Source: Isoetes taiwanensis (lineage: Eukaryota > Streptophyta > Lycopodiopsida > Isoetales > Isoetaceae). Taken from it: a DNA stretch of 64,000 nucleotides. Position 1 is the stretch's first letter. Every line of letters starts with the position of its first letter. Made by a program: the position numbers and the translations under genes. Below are positions 46,680 to 56,420 of the stretch, piece after piece. The notes beneath the pieces were generated by a model. That model was given only the letters and a program-made list of their open reading frames with translations. It ran no database searches and was not told where the DNA came from. The DNA lies in contig JAJEKV010000025.1 of assembly GCA_021234155.1 (NCBI GenBank), forward strand, positions 6,615,310 to 6,679,309, given 5' to 3'.

Positions 46680-48088
46680 GTGTCTCACAAACAGGATGAC
46701 GAATCTCCTCCACACAACGTGGATACATCAGAGCAGCCGGGCCTGGGTCAGCATGATTTTTCGGTACCCTCGAATTTGAGGACCCCCTCTCCTTGGCAGC
46801 AAGGCATGGAGAACGAGCTTGAAATGTCAGCTGCTCGGCAAATGGAGAGAGCAACAGCACATGCAAGAGCGAATGAGTATCGCATGGCTGAGTTAAGAAG
46901 GCTGCGTGCGATGGAGGAAGTTTCAAAGAGGGATAATTGCACCATCACAGAGGTGCATAATGTAGCTGGCGAGGCAGGGCCAGGCTATTGTCCGCATGGA
47001 GCAGACTACGACGACGTAATCACAAATTTGGACAAGAATGAGTTTGAAAGAGAGTGGCCTAGTAGGAGGGGTAAGTATAAGGCTCACGAGTGCAAGATTG
47101 CTGTGGTTCGAGCAAAAGCAGTCGAGCGTCATCTCCAAGTGAAGGGACATTTACCCCACAACGGTGAGTTTAGTAAGAGTTTTGCGCAGCAAGATACTAC
47201 GAGCTTGTGAAGGAAGTGCCCGTGAATTATGGGAGTAGAAAATGGAGGCAAGGAAGTGGTAGTGGCAGCACCAAGAGGGTCAAGCTATCGGAAGATAGCG
47301 AGAGTGGGGCACATGGTGAGCCTATCACCATTACATACCTTGTTGCTGACGCTATCCAACTTTTGGAGGTGGCAGGGGTAGCCGCGGCTGGAGCCATGAA
47401 TGACCTTGTGGATATTCGAGCCCAATTGGAGAATGAGAGAAGTCGTAACCTAACACTTTCTGAAGAGAATATTCGCTTGAAGGACTATGCCGATGGGTAT
47501 GACAAGATGGCCGCTGAATTAGAGGACACTAAACGACAACTAGCGGCATTGAACAGAGAGGCAACGGTCCTCAGGGAAAACAACGATCACTTGCGCAATT
47601 TGACCAGATCATTAGACTCTGACCCTTTTAGGGTGACTTCGGAGCAGTCGATATCCTATCTCCCTCGCGAGTATTTGTATGAGAGTCAGTGGGAAGAGCT
47701 AAAGGTTGCTGATTTCAAACATTGCCAATTGTGTGGTGACAACCTGACACAGGTGGGCTGGTACACTCTAGGGTGTGGGCATCGTATGCACATGCGATGT
47801 GTTCTTGATTGGATGTTGCAAAGCCGCTTCTGTCCAATGCAAGACGGATGGATTTTTCCTGAGTTACAATATGCCATATTAAATATGCAAGGTCGCATGC
47901 CAGCTCTGCCACAACTTGTCGCTCGCAGGAGGGATGGGCAGATGCACACATTTGAGAGTTTTCGCGAGATGGAATTGTGGAGGGGAGTGGAGGAGCCGCG
48001 TGAAGGAGAGGCAGTGCCAGACATTAACCAATTCCTACCACCACCTCCAGGGTCGCAGGGTGATTGGGTTGACCCAAATGACCAATGA
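46680..48088 (+). pseudogene. Coiled-coil RING-like zinc finger gene, one frame break
   Basis: The first frame (46680-47210) has a charged helical region (MERATAHARANEYRMAEL) and stops at 47210. The second, overlapping frame continues (GTG at 47207; YYELVKEVPVNYG reads through upstream) to 48088. It holds a basic/acidic linker, a coiled coil (ENERSRNLTLSEENIRLKDY, about residues 77-135) and a RING-H2-like finger: CQLC, then LGCGHRMHMRCVLDWM, then FCPM. The eighth metal ligand, normally the second Cys of CPxC, is Gln. If translated it would be a degenerate E3-like protein. A true start is unclear, since the first in-frame ATG is near 46806. It follows the kinase-like gene on the same strand with a 273-bp gap. 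Confidence 0.6.
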
Positions 48089-48128
48089 AAATGAGATATT
48101 AAATTTTGAGACAGATTAAATTTTGACG

Positions 48129-48248
48129 TGTATCATTTTGTGAATGGATAATAACATTCAGAACCAAAATATTTGGGCCAACAATGCCTGTATCATTTTG
48201 TGAATGGATAATAAGGTTCAGAACCAAAATATTTGGGCCAACAATGCC
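48129..48248. repeat. 60-bp tandem duplication
   Basis: Two adjacent 60-bp units (48129-48188 and 48189-48248) share TGTATCATTTTGTGAATGG through TTTGGGCCAACAATGCC and differ at about three positions. They lie between the RING-like gene and the 5' LTR. Confidence 0.95.
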
Positions 48249-48290
48249 TTTGACATTTGGACCTCTTGTGTTTGACGAGTAAATCCCAAT

Positions 48291-48295
48291 CTCTT
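48291..48295. repeat. 5-bp target-site duplication, left
   Basis: CTCTT borders the 5' LTR and is repeated at 60017-60021, directly after the 3' LTR. Confidence 0.85.
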
Positions 48296-48886
48296 TGTTA
48301 GTCCTGTGCCTCCTGGTACAGGACTATTCATGCATACGACGGACCAAGTCAAGGCCAAGGATCTACAGTCAGGCACGGGTCAGTCGTCAAAGGCCCAGCA
48401 AAAGACCAAGCAGCAGACCACGCAGTCAAAGCCTGCGTCTGCTACCAAGAGGCGGCGCTCAGACAAGTGACGGCCCGTCACCGCCCGCGTCAGCGTGATT
48501 TCAGGCACTTCAAGAGGCACCGCCAGCATTCCTGCAAATCAGGCCTCCTTCCAGGAGTCGGCACCGAGATCAGTCAGAGTGTCTATATTGGGCCAAAGGC
48601 CATTGTACTATATATATGAGTAGAGCTAGCACATGAGTTTTTAGATGAGTTTTGAGTCTTGTCTCACCTCAGTTTTCTCTCTACTTCGAGAGCTCATGTA
48701 TCTTCATTGACATCAAGGAAGTTGTTCTCATTATTGTGATCTCATTGTTCTCTTTTTGTTCTGATCTCTTTTTCTTGTTCTTTTCTTGCAAATCCCGCGT
48801 GACATAGCTCCCGGATTCTCCTGTTAGATCCAAGGGTCCTCACAGAGGGCTGTCTTGCAGGAGTTCCCGAACCCAGACCCCAAACA
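48296..48886 (+). repeat. 5' LTR of the plus-strand gypsy copy
   Basis: It begins TGTTAGTCCTGTGCCTCCTGG and ends CAGACCCCAAACA. The TATA region CTATATATATGAG is at 48608-48620. Near-identical to the 3' LTR except in 48370-48560. Confidence 0.93.
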
Positions 48887-49011
48887 CTGTCGCCGCTGCC
48901 GGGTCTGATCTTTCTTCCATCATGTCGGCTAGAGGTTTCACTCCTGAAGAACTCCTCTGCCAAACGGCGGCCCGCCTGGAGCGCCATCAATGACGCGAGG
49001 CTGTTCGGGAC

Positions 49012-50900
49012 ATGTATGATTCTGCCTATGACATTGAGGGTGGTCGTGTCCGCTCCAGAGCTCAGTCAGTACCTCCTACCCCTCGTGCTCATTCTCGACC
49101 AGGGACTCCCCCTGTGTGTCGTCATTGTTCACAACCGCAATCTCCACAACATACCCCTGTTCAGCCCACGCCTCACTATTTCCAGACTCCTGACAGCACC
49201 TATATCAATATCCCTTCAGGTCACAACCCTCTTCCATCACAACCTTCTTCACCTCCTGGTGGGATGGGCTACCATCATGTCTCTTTTGGCCCTACCCACG
49301 TTCACGACTTTCAGTCTTCACCATCTTTTCAGCATGCTCTTCCTGTTTACCAAACCACTGATCTCAAGCCAAATGAGGATGGCTCCCAAGGCCCTTCCCC
49401 ACCGGATCTTTGCTTTTCTTTGGACCACATGTTTTTTCGGTTCCACCCCTTGCTCTCGGTCTGATCAGTACCACCTCTCTATGTACCGCATATCCTCCAC
49501 CGAATCCACCTATCTATCGCCCCGTTCGCCTTCATCGCCCTCTCATAATTTGAAGTGACTTATCCCACTTTTGGCAACACTAAAGGCAAACCTGCGGATC
49601 GAGTGCTTGCACACATGGAGGAATTTGAAGCCTTGGCCATTCTGAATGGTCATGCTCAGCCCCAACTTAAATTTCATATCTTTTTTTCGACCACGCCGAG
49701 GCCCCTCATCGATGGTTAATGGCCAATAAGAGTCACTTTGGAAACAAAGTTGGCAAGAAATGAAAACCGCCTTTCGTCTCATTCACGGTACCACGGGGCG
49801 ATGATCAATTACTCCTTAAGCAACTCAATGACCTTCCGGCCAAGAGCCCGCGAAGTCGACAAAGGGATTTTTGCGGATCGTCTTCACATTCTCGTCAGTA
49901 AACTCCAGGAGTACCCCACGAAAAGCCAGATCCTCGTCTGGTTTCTGCAGGGCCTTCCTCCTGCCATTCGCCTCATGACAGAATACCTACGTCCCAAGTC
50001 TCTGGAACAGGCCATTGAATTAGTCAATCACTCGGTCAATGTTTCTTCTAGGGGTGTTGCTCTCCAGGAACTCCCTTTCATGCCCCCCGTCATGGTTCCC
50101 CAGAACTCTGTTCAGCCTCAGCAAGCAAATCCACAATGCGCTCACATCTGGTGTACTATTTGTAAATATCAAGGTCATCTGGCAAATGAATGCAACTCCT
50201 CCAATGGACCTCCTCATTGTAAACGATGCAATATGTGCAATCACGCCACGGAAGAATGCACTCGTTCTCATCCTACTCCTTTTCGCAATAAAATGGTCTT
50301 TCAAGTCCAGACCACGCCTCCACAACAACAACCGTCCTATCAGCCTCAGCAATATCAAACTCAACAACCTCAGCAATATCAACAAACGCAGCAGCAGCCA
50401 CGGGGACAAGGCAATCGTCCTCCCTTTGATCCTTCAAAGGCTCAATGTTATCATTGTCATGAATGGGGTCACACCACCACGGCGTGTCCTCAACTTCCTC
50501 AAGTTCAAGTCCAGCTCCCAGGTTCCACTCAGCCTGCTTCTGTACGCCTCACGGCTTATCAACTGTGGGTGGCCAACGGTAAACAAGGCCCCCGTCCTAT
50601 TCTGAGGAAGCCCCCCATGGCCGCCTCAACAACAACGCCCTCAGCAAGTTGCATCTACCTCCAATCCTATGGATCAACAAGCTCAAGAAGAGATTTATCA
50701 GGCTCTCAACCCTCCCATCCAGCAGTCCAATTGGGTTGGTTTAGTCTCACGTCACACACGGGCTTCACGCCCTTTGACCATCATTCCTCAAGACACGCAA
50801 CCTGCTTTTGCTGTGGAAACAGTTCCTCATGAAGATGATAAAAAAGTTCACTTCGCACCTGATCTTGACAAACTCATGCCTCACGTCATGCCTAAAGTGA
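49012..50900 (+). pseudogene. Gypsy gag with three CCHC zinc knuckles
   Basis: The N-terminus (YDIEGGRVRSRAQSVPPTPR) is Pro/Ser/His-rich. Frame breaks near 49440-49740 separate it from a capsid-like part (VLAHMEEFEALAILNGHAQP, then ILVWFLQGLPPAIR). The 49738-50832 frame then gives three standard C-X2-C-X4-H-X4-C knuckles: CTICKYQGHLANEC, CKRCNMCNHATEEC and CYHCHEWGHTTTAC. The last two are separated by a long Gln/Pro-rich stretch (50320-50400). The product packages element RNA. Three knuckles are more than most plant Ty3 gag proteins carry. A start for gag could lie upstream of 49012 after the LTR. Confidence 0.8.
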
Positions 50901-53900
50901 GACAAAGTATTCTGAAGCTCATGCAGGCTGCGGAAGGTCGAACCTTGGCAAATGTTCACGCCACCACAAGGGCTCAGCAGCGTCAGGCAGTGCCATCATC
51001 ATCCACCAGTGCACGCTCTCAGCCATATCCAAATATTGCTGCTGAGGTCGAGCTTCTCAAAGAAGTCTCTGCTTCCTTACCACAGATTCCAGCGGATCCT
51101 TTTTCACATGTTCCCTTGGAACTTCAGGAAGAACTTGCCAAGATCGAGATTCCTTTGAGCCTGGCCACCATTTTGAAACTCTGTCCGGCTCTCAAAGATC
51201 AGTTATCTCTTCCCACCTGTTCGGTTGGGGCTTGCAACTTCAACACCCACCGGTGCATGCCACGGTGGGCAATCAACACATCAATCATGTCCAAATTGAT
51301 GGTGGTAGTGCCGTCAATCTCATTCTTGATAAACTTCGGGAAGCAACGGGCATCAAACAATTATACCGGTGCCCCTTATGACATCAAGTTGGCAAATGGC
51401 CATATCACGCGCCCTCAAGGCGTCACTCCTCTTCTCCATATCAGCATTGGTGATCTCAAATTCCTCTTGGAATTTGGTGTTTGGAAAGCTGGAGAAGATC
51501 CTGGTGACTAGCTGGTTGGAAGACCTTTTCTCCGACAGGCCAAGAGTATTCATTACTGGGCCACGGACCAACTTGTTATCACCGATGGCCATCTCAATGC
51601 CACAATGGATCTGGAAACTGGCCAATTGACCTCTGTCGAGAATGCTGAACCTTCCATCTCTGACACCGACTCAAGAAGAAGCACAAAATATTTATCATGT
51701 TCAAGCTCCTCCAGTGAGGTCCCTCCCTCTCTCATCTTACCACGAGTATCTTTGATCCTTGGGGTGACATGACGCCGATCAGGACCGGTACCGCGGCAGC
51801 TCTTTTGGACCCTTACCTGCTTCCGCGCAATCGATTCAACGTCTTGATCATTTTTCTGACCCACTTTCTTCTTCAGAGCCAGTTGATGTTCATGCCGTCA
51901 TGAAGCAACCCTTGCTTGATGACGCTCAGCAGCCTCTTTTTTTCACCACGCAAAATGCTGCTCCTCCCGTCATGCTTCAGCCTCCTGCTCATCAGGTTCA
52001 GGGACACGGAGGAGGTTGTTCCTCATATTCAAACTCCGTATGGAAATTGTGGACATTGGTAACAATCAACCAGTCCGCTTTTAGCCGCTAAACTTCCGCC
52101 TACCTATAAAGCACGCCACAGGACGTGCTCAAGAAATTCAAACATATTTTTGCTTGGAGCTACAAAGAGGTATCAAAAAGAATTGGGGAACTCACCATTC
52201 CTACCAAATCTGATGCACGCCCAATCTAGCAACGACGATGCAGGCTCAACCCAAATTACCGTGGACGTCCAAGGCTGAAATTGACAAACTCTTGGTCTGG
52301 CGGCCGATGATTTATGAGGTCAAACATTCGAATGGGTGAGCCCCATCGCCATTGCTCTCAAAAACAATGGTAAGATCTGCGTTTATGCGGATTACGAAAA
52401 CTCAATCAAGCCACCTGAGCGTGATCACTTTCCGTTTCCCTTCACCGACGGTTCTTGAAGAAGTTCTTTGGTCATGAGATGTACTCTTTCATGGATGGTT
52501 TTTCCGGTACAATCAAATTTCTATTAAGCAAGAAGATCAACTCAAAACTACCTTCACCACCCCAGTAAGTCACTTTTGCCTACAAGGTGGTCCCTTTTAG
52601 TTTGTCCAACTCTCCTTCAACCTTTCAACATCATGCTCTCCGTCTTTCAAGACTTTATGAAGGATAAACCTTTTCTTCAGATCTTCCAAGATGATTTTTC
52701 TGCCTACAGCTCCATGGATGATCACTTGGACAAATTGGAGCTTGTCTTTCAAAAATGTGATGAATCTGGCATTAGTCTCAATCCTGAGAAGTGCACTTTC
52801 TGCGTCACCTCAGGCATTCTGTTGGGTCATGTAGTCAGTAAAGAAGGCATCACCACGGATCCCGCTAAAATCAGTTGTGTACTGAAAGCTCAAGCACCAT
52901 CTACTATCAAAGAGACACGCTCTTTCCTGGGTAAGGTAAATTACTATTCCACCTTCATTCCTGGACTTGCAGCTATAGCTGACCCCATCCATAAACTCAC
53001 GGGTGATGAATCCACTTGGGCTTGGAATTTCCAAGCGGAAGCTGCTTTTCAGAAGTTGAAGCTCTTACTTACTCAAGCCCCGGTCCTTGTTCCTCGTCAA
53101 TGGGACAAGCCTTTCCACGTTCATGTTGACGTCTCTGCTTTTGCCGTTGGTGTTGTTCTCTCTCAGGCCTATGATGAAACCACGGATAAACCAATCCGCT
53201 ATGCCAGCCGGAAACTCAATCCTGCTGAGCGCAACTATTCTGCCACGGAACGGGAAGCTTTGGGCTTAGTTTTCTGTGTCCAACGTTTCCGACATTATTT
53301 GTTGGGAAGCCAGATCAAGTTCTTTGTTGATCATCAAGCTCTTCTTTATTTGATCAACAAAGCCACGCCCATGGGCATGGAATAATTTAAGGGCTAAACT
53401 TAGCTATTTGGCGATTTTTTAGCACATTTTCGAAAAAATTTGGCTAAAGTAAATAGAAAAAATTGGGAAAAAATTTATAATTTTAGCTTAACTTTTTTCG
53501 GGACTGCACCAACCCTAGAGCTCTTTAGCCAAATGTTAGAAAGTAAGAGAGTGAAATTTTATATTGTTTAGCTAAACCATAGAAACTTTTAGAATGAATT
53601 TCAGGCTAGTTTAGCTAATATCGTTCTATTTTATAAGAAATATATGATTAGTAGTTTAGTTTCTAGCATTATAAATTGATTTGAGTCATAGATTTTGCTA
53701 GCTAGCTTATTTTACAATGTTTTCACAAAGAAAATAACTAAAATAAGTGGAAACATTTGAAAAAGGGTATAGTAATTTGGCTTAAGATTTTCCGTTGGCC
53801 ACACCATAGAAATTTTGGGGATGATGTTTGGGTTAGTTTAGCTAAACGCTAGAAAGTATGAGAGGAAAAATATATAGAGATTAGCTAAATCACAGAAAGT

Positions 53901-55499
53901 TTTGGGATTAATATCGAGCGAGTTTAGCCAAAGTCATTCTGGCTAATAAGAAATATGCGATTAGTAATTTATTCCCTGCCCACGGGACGAATTGCTCGTT
54001 GGGTCCTTCTTCTGCAAGAATTCGCTCCCTTCGAAATTGTTCATAAGGCAGGCAAGTCTCATGTGATGCCTGATTATCTTTCACGCATCCACACGGATGA
54101 TCCATCCACGGGTGTTTCTGACGCCTTTCCAGACGCTCAATTATTCCTGGTCACGGCCACGCCACATTGGTTTCATAACTTTCAGCAATATCTTCTCACG
54201 GGTGCTCTTCCTCCCGCCGATCCGACGCTCTCTCTAGAAAAGCTTCGCTCCCGCCACCGTCAGTTTCTTCGAGAGGTCCGTGACTATACCATGGTTGCAG
54301 GCCATCTGTACAAACGCGGCAAAGACATGGTCCTCCGTCGTTGTGTCCTCCCTCACGAGGTGCCCGATATTGTTCGACAAGCCCACGATGGGCTTGGTGA
54401 TGGTCATTTTAGTGGTGACGCCACGGCACGCAAAATTCTTTTGGTAGGATACTTCTGGCCCACGCTCTTCAAAGATGCCCACGCTTATGCTCGCATGTGT
54501 GACGTCTGTCAGCGTGTGGGAAAGCCCACGGCCCATGACGCTCTTCCATTGACGCCGGTAGCCACGCCACATCCCTTCAGCAAATGGGGAATGGATTTTG
54601 TGGGGCCCATGGACCCACCGGCGCGGCACACCCGTGCCCGCTATATTCTGGTCATCACGGATTATGCTACCAAATGGGCAGAAGCTTGTGCACTTCCAGA
54701 CAACACTGCTGCCAGCACAGCCAAGGTCCTCTACACGCACATCATCACGCGTTTTGGTTGTCCCACGGAACTTGTTAGTGATCGTGGCGTGCATTTTGTC
54801 AATCATACCATCAAGGAGCTGACGGATTATCTTCACATCCAACACCGGAAGAGTACACCCTATTATCCTCAAGGAAATGGCTTGGCTGAAAGTACCAACA
54901 AAACTCTCATCACTATTCTCAAAAAAATTTGTGACGCTTCTCGCACAGATTGGCAAGACAAGTTGCCTACTGTTCTTTGGACTTACAACACTAGTTTCAA
55001 AATCGCTACTGGTCACACTCCTTTCAAACTGGTTTATGGTCAAGAAGCTCTCATGCCTTTTGAATATATTCTTCCAACTCTCCGTTTTCAACTTGCTACA
55101 GCCCATAATCCACCTGCTGCACTCAAGGAAAGGGTTTATCAATTGGAACAGTTGGATGAACTTAGGCGCGGTGCTTACATTCGTGTTCTTCATGGACAAT
55201 AGTTGCAAAAATCTTTGCATGACAAACGTCTTAAGACAAAAACATTCAAAGAAGGTGATTTGATTCTTCTTTATGATTCTCGTTACAAAAATTTTCCGGG
55301 CAAGTTAAAGTTCAGATGGCTTGGTCCGTATCAAATCATTCAAGTTGTGCAACCCAGTGTTTTCAAGCTGGCCGAACTAGATGGCACTCCATTACCTACA
55401 TTGGTTAATGGCTTTCGCCTCAAACAATTTCATGCAACAAATACAGACAGTCATACACCAGATGCAGCACAAGAAATTGAATCCCCCGATAGTGACTAA
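50901..55499 (+). pseudogene. Gypsy pol: protease, RT, RNase H, integrase
   Basis: A linker (LMPHVMPKVRQSILKLMQAA) leads to the protease with HVQIDGGSAVNLIL near 51300 (Asp-Gly-Gly rather than Asp-Ser/Thr-Gly). RT pieces run from 52200, with the catalytic site as FQDDFSAYS in the 52576-53385 frame. RNase H has VHVDVSAFAVGVVLSQ, YASRKLNPAERNYSATEREA and VDHQALLYLINK, then the MITE. Coding resumes at 53985 (TGRIARWVLLLQEF). Integrase shows GHFSGDATARK..CDVCQ, the DDE residues in GMDFVGP, VSDRGVHF and NGLAESTNK, and a GPY/F motif FRWLGPYQI. A single TAG at 55200-55202 cuts the integrase C-terminus. The integrase frame is the best-preserved part. Confidence 0.9.
53376..53978. mobile_element. hAT-like MITE in the gypsy RNase H domain
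   Basis: The ends are CATGGAATAA and, inverted, CAGGGAATAA. Direct repeats CCCATGGG (53368-53375) and CCCACGGG (53979-53986) form an 8-bp target-site duplication with one mismatch. The minus gypsy copy has a single CCCACGGG at the same codon position. The 603-bp interior is AT-rich, non-coding, and shares TTTGGCGATTTTTTA and 'tagctaaa' blocks with the LINE-borne copy at 12154-12729. No transposase. Confidence 0.9.
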
Positions 55500-55621
55500 A
55501 GACGCATATTTATATTATAGAGGCAATTTTTTACAAAATGAGGGCGGAGCCCATCTATTTCCGCTATGAGCAGAGCTCTATGGGCAGTGCCCTATTTACA
55601 AAATCCTAAAGAGGAAACCCT

Positions 55622-55888
55622 CTACTCTGGGTTTGGAGCTGAGGTGATGCGCAGGATGTGGTAGTAGTTCTGCTCCGGATCCCAGCGCAGGTGAATCACC
55701 ACCTCCATCCCGTTGGTGTGGGGATCGGGATGTTCAGCCATCCCTGCACACCACCCATCCATGGGAATGCCACGGTTGTGGCACCTCCACAAGTCCAAGC
55801 AGTCCATCTTGCATGTTATCCACTCCAGGCAGTTCGAAGGCATGGTGCACTTGTCGTGCAGTCCTGCAGCAGACATACTGAGCTCCAT
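55622..55888 (-). CDS. Antisense ORF of the gypsy element (88 aa)
   Basis: On the strand opposite to gag-pol, between integrase and ORF3, an open frame starts MELSMSAAGLHDKC and ends ITSAPNPE at 55622. It is rich in Cys, Trp and His (NCLEWITCKMDCLDLWRC, MDGWCAGMAEHPDPHTNG), which hints at a compact metal-binding fold. A TATA box, GGCTATATAA, lies at complement(55919..55928), about 30 bp upstream. That puts the first ATG very close to a predicted start of transcription, so a later Met is possible. The minus element keeps the TATA box and a decayed version. Extra antisense ORFs between pol and the 3' LTR are known from plant Tat-lineage elements. The function is unknown. Confidence 0.55.
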   Translation of the reverse strand: MELSMSAAGLHDKCTMPSNCLEWITCKMDCLDLWRCHNRGIPMDGWCAGMAEHPDPHTNGMEVVIHLRWDPEQNYYHILRITSAPNPE

Positions 55889-56420
55889 CGGGTGTCTCAG
55901 CTTCACCCATTGTTTGTCTTATATAGCCAACCGAGGATCTCCCTGTCGACGTGGACCAATCAGCAAATTTGCCAACGTATTAGCAATGCAAGGCTCTTTC
56001 TAATTCCAAAATCTTTTCTCCCGCCGCATATCTAGCCATGGTACCCTCTGACACCTTCGTTTTAATGATATCCCACTTCGAGTCGCCAGCATTAAATGAC
56101 ATTCGTTCTTTTCACGCCCGTCGAACATAAATGTGTGTCCTTTCGCCAGCTGTCACCTCAGATCATTCTCTTACGTCTCATCGCCACCGTTCACTGCTTC
56201 TCCCTTTACCGTTTGGGGACTTAGCCAAAATTTTGCCTCTCAATCGCTTCCTTCGCATCTGTCACCACCTGGCATCATCAACGGTTGCTGGTTCATCATG
56301 CCCCTTCGCCAACACTTGTGCGCCCTAGAACCTTTTTGCCTATCTGCGTTTTTGTCTTCCGCTCTCCGCTCTCCGCCTTCGCATCACAGTTCTTCCTGTT
56401 CCTTTCCGACGCTCTTCGCC

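Noticed and set aside
47160-47190. A 26-base GTGAGT...GCGCAG stretch as an intron joining the two RING-gene frames
   Set aside because: The splice-like borders are there, but 26 bases is far below plant intron length. A frameshift is simpler.
55658-56035. Plus-strand 125-codon ORF between integrase and ORF3
   Set aside because: It overlaps the antisense ORF, reads as low-similarity Val/His-rich text, and lacks a conserved start in the minus copy. I kept the antisense frame instead.
56133-56420. Upstream 96 codons of the ORF3 frame
   Set aside because: The minus copy starts ORF3 at the MAAP Met, and the upstream part looks like leader sequence.
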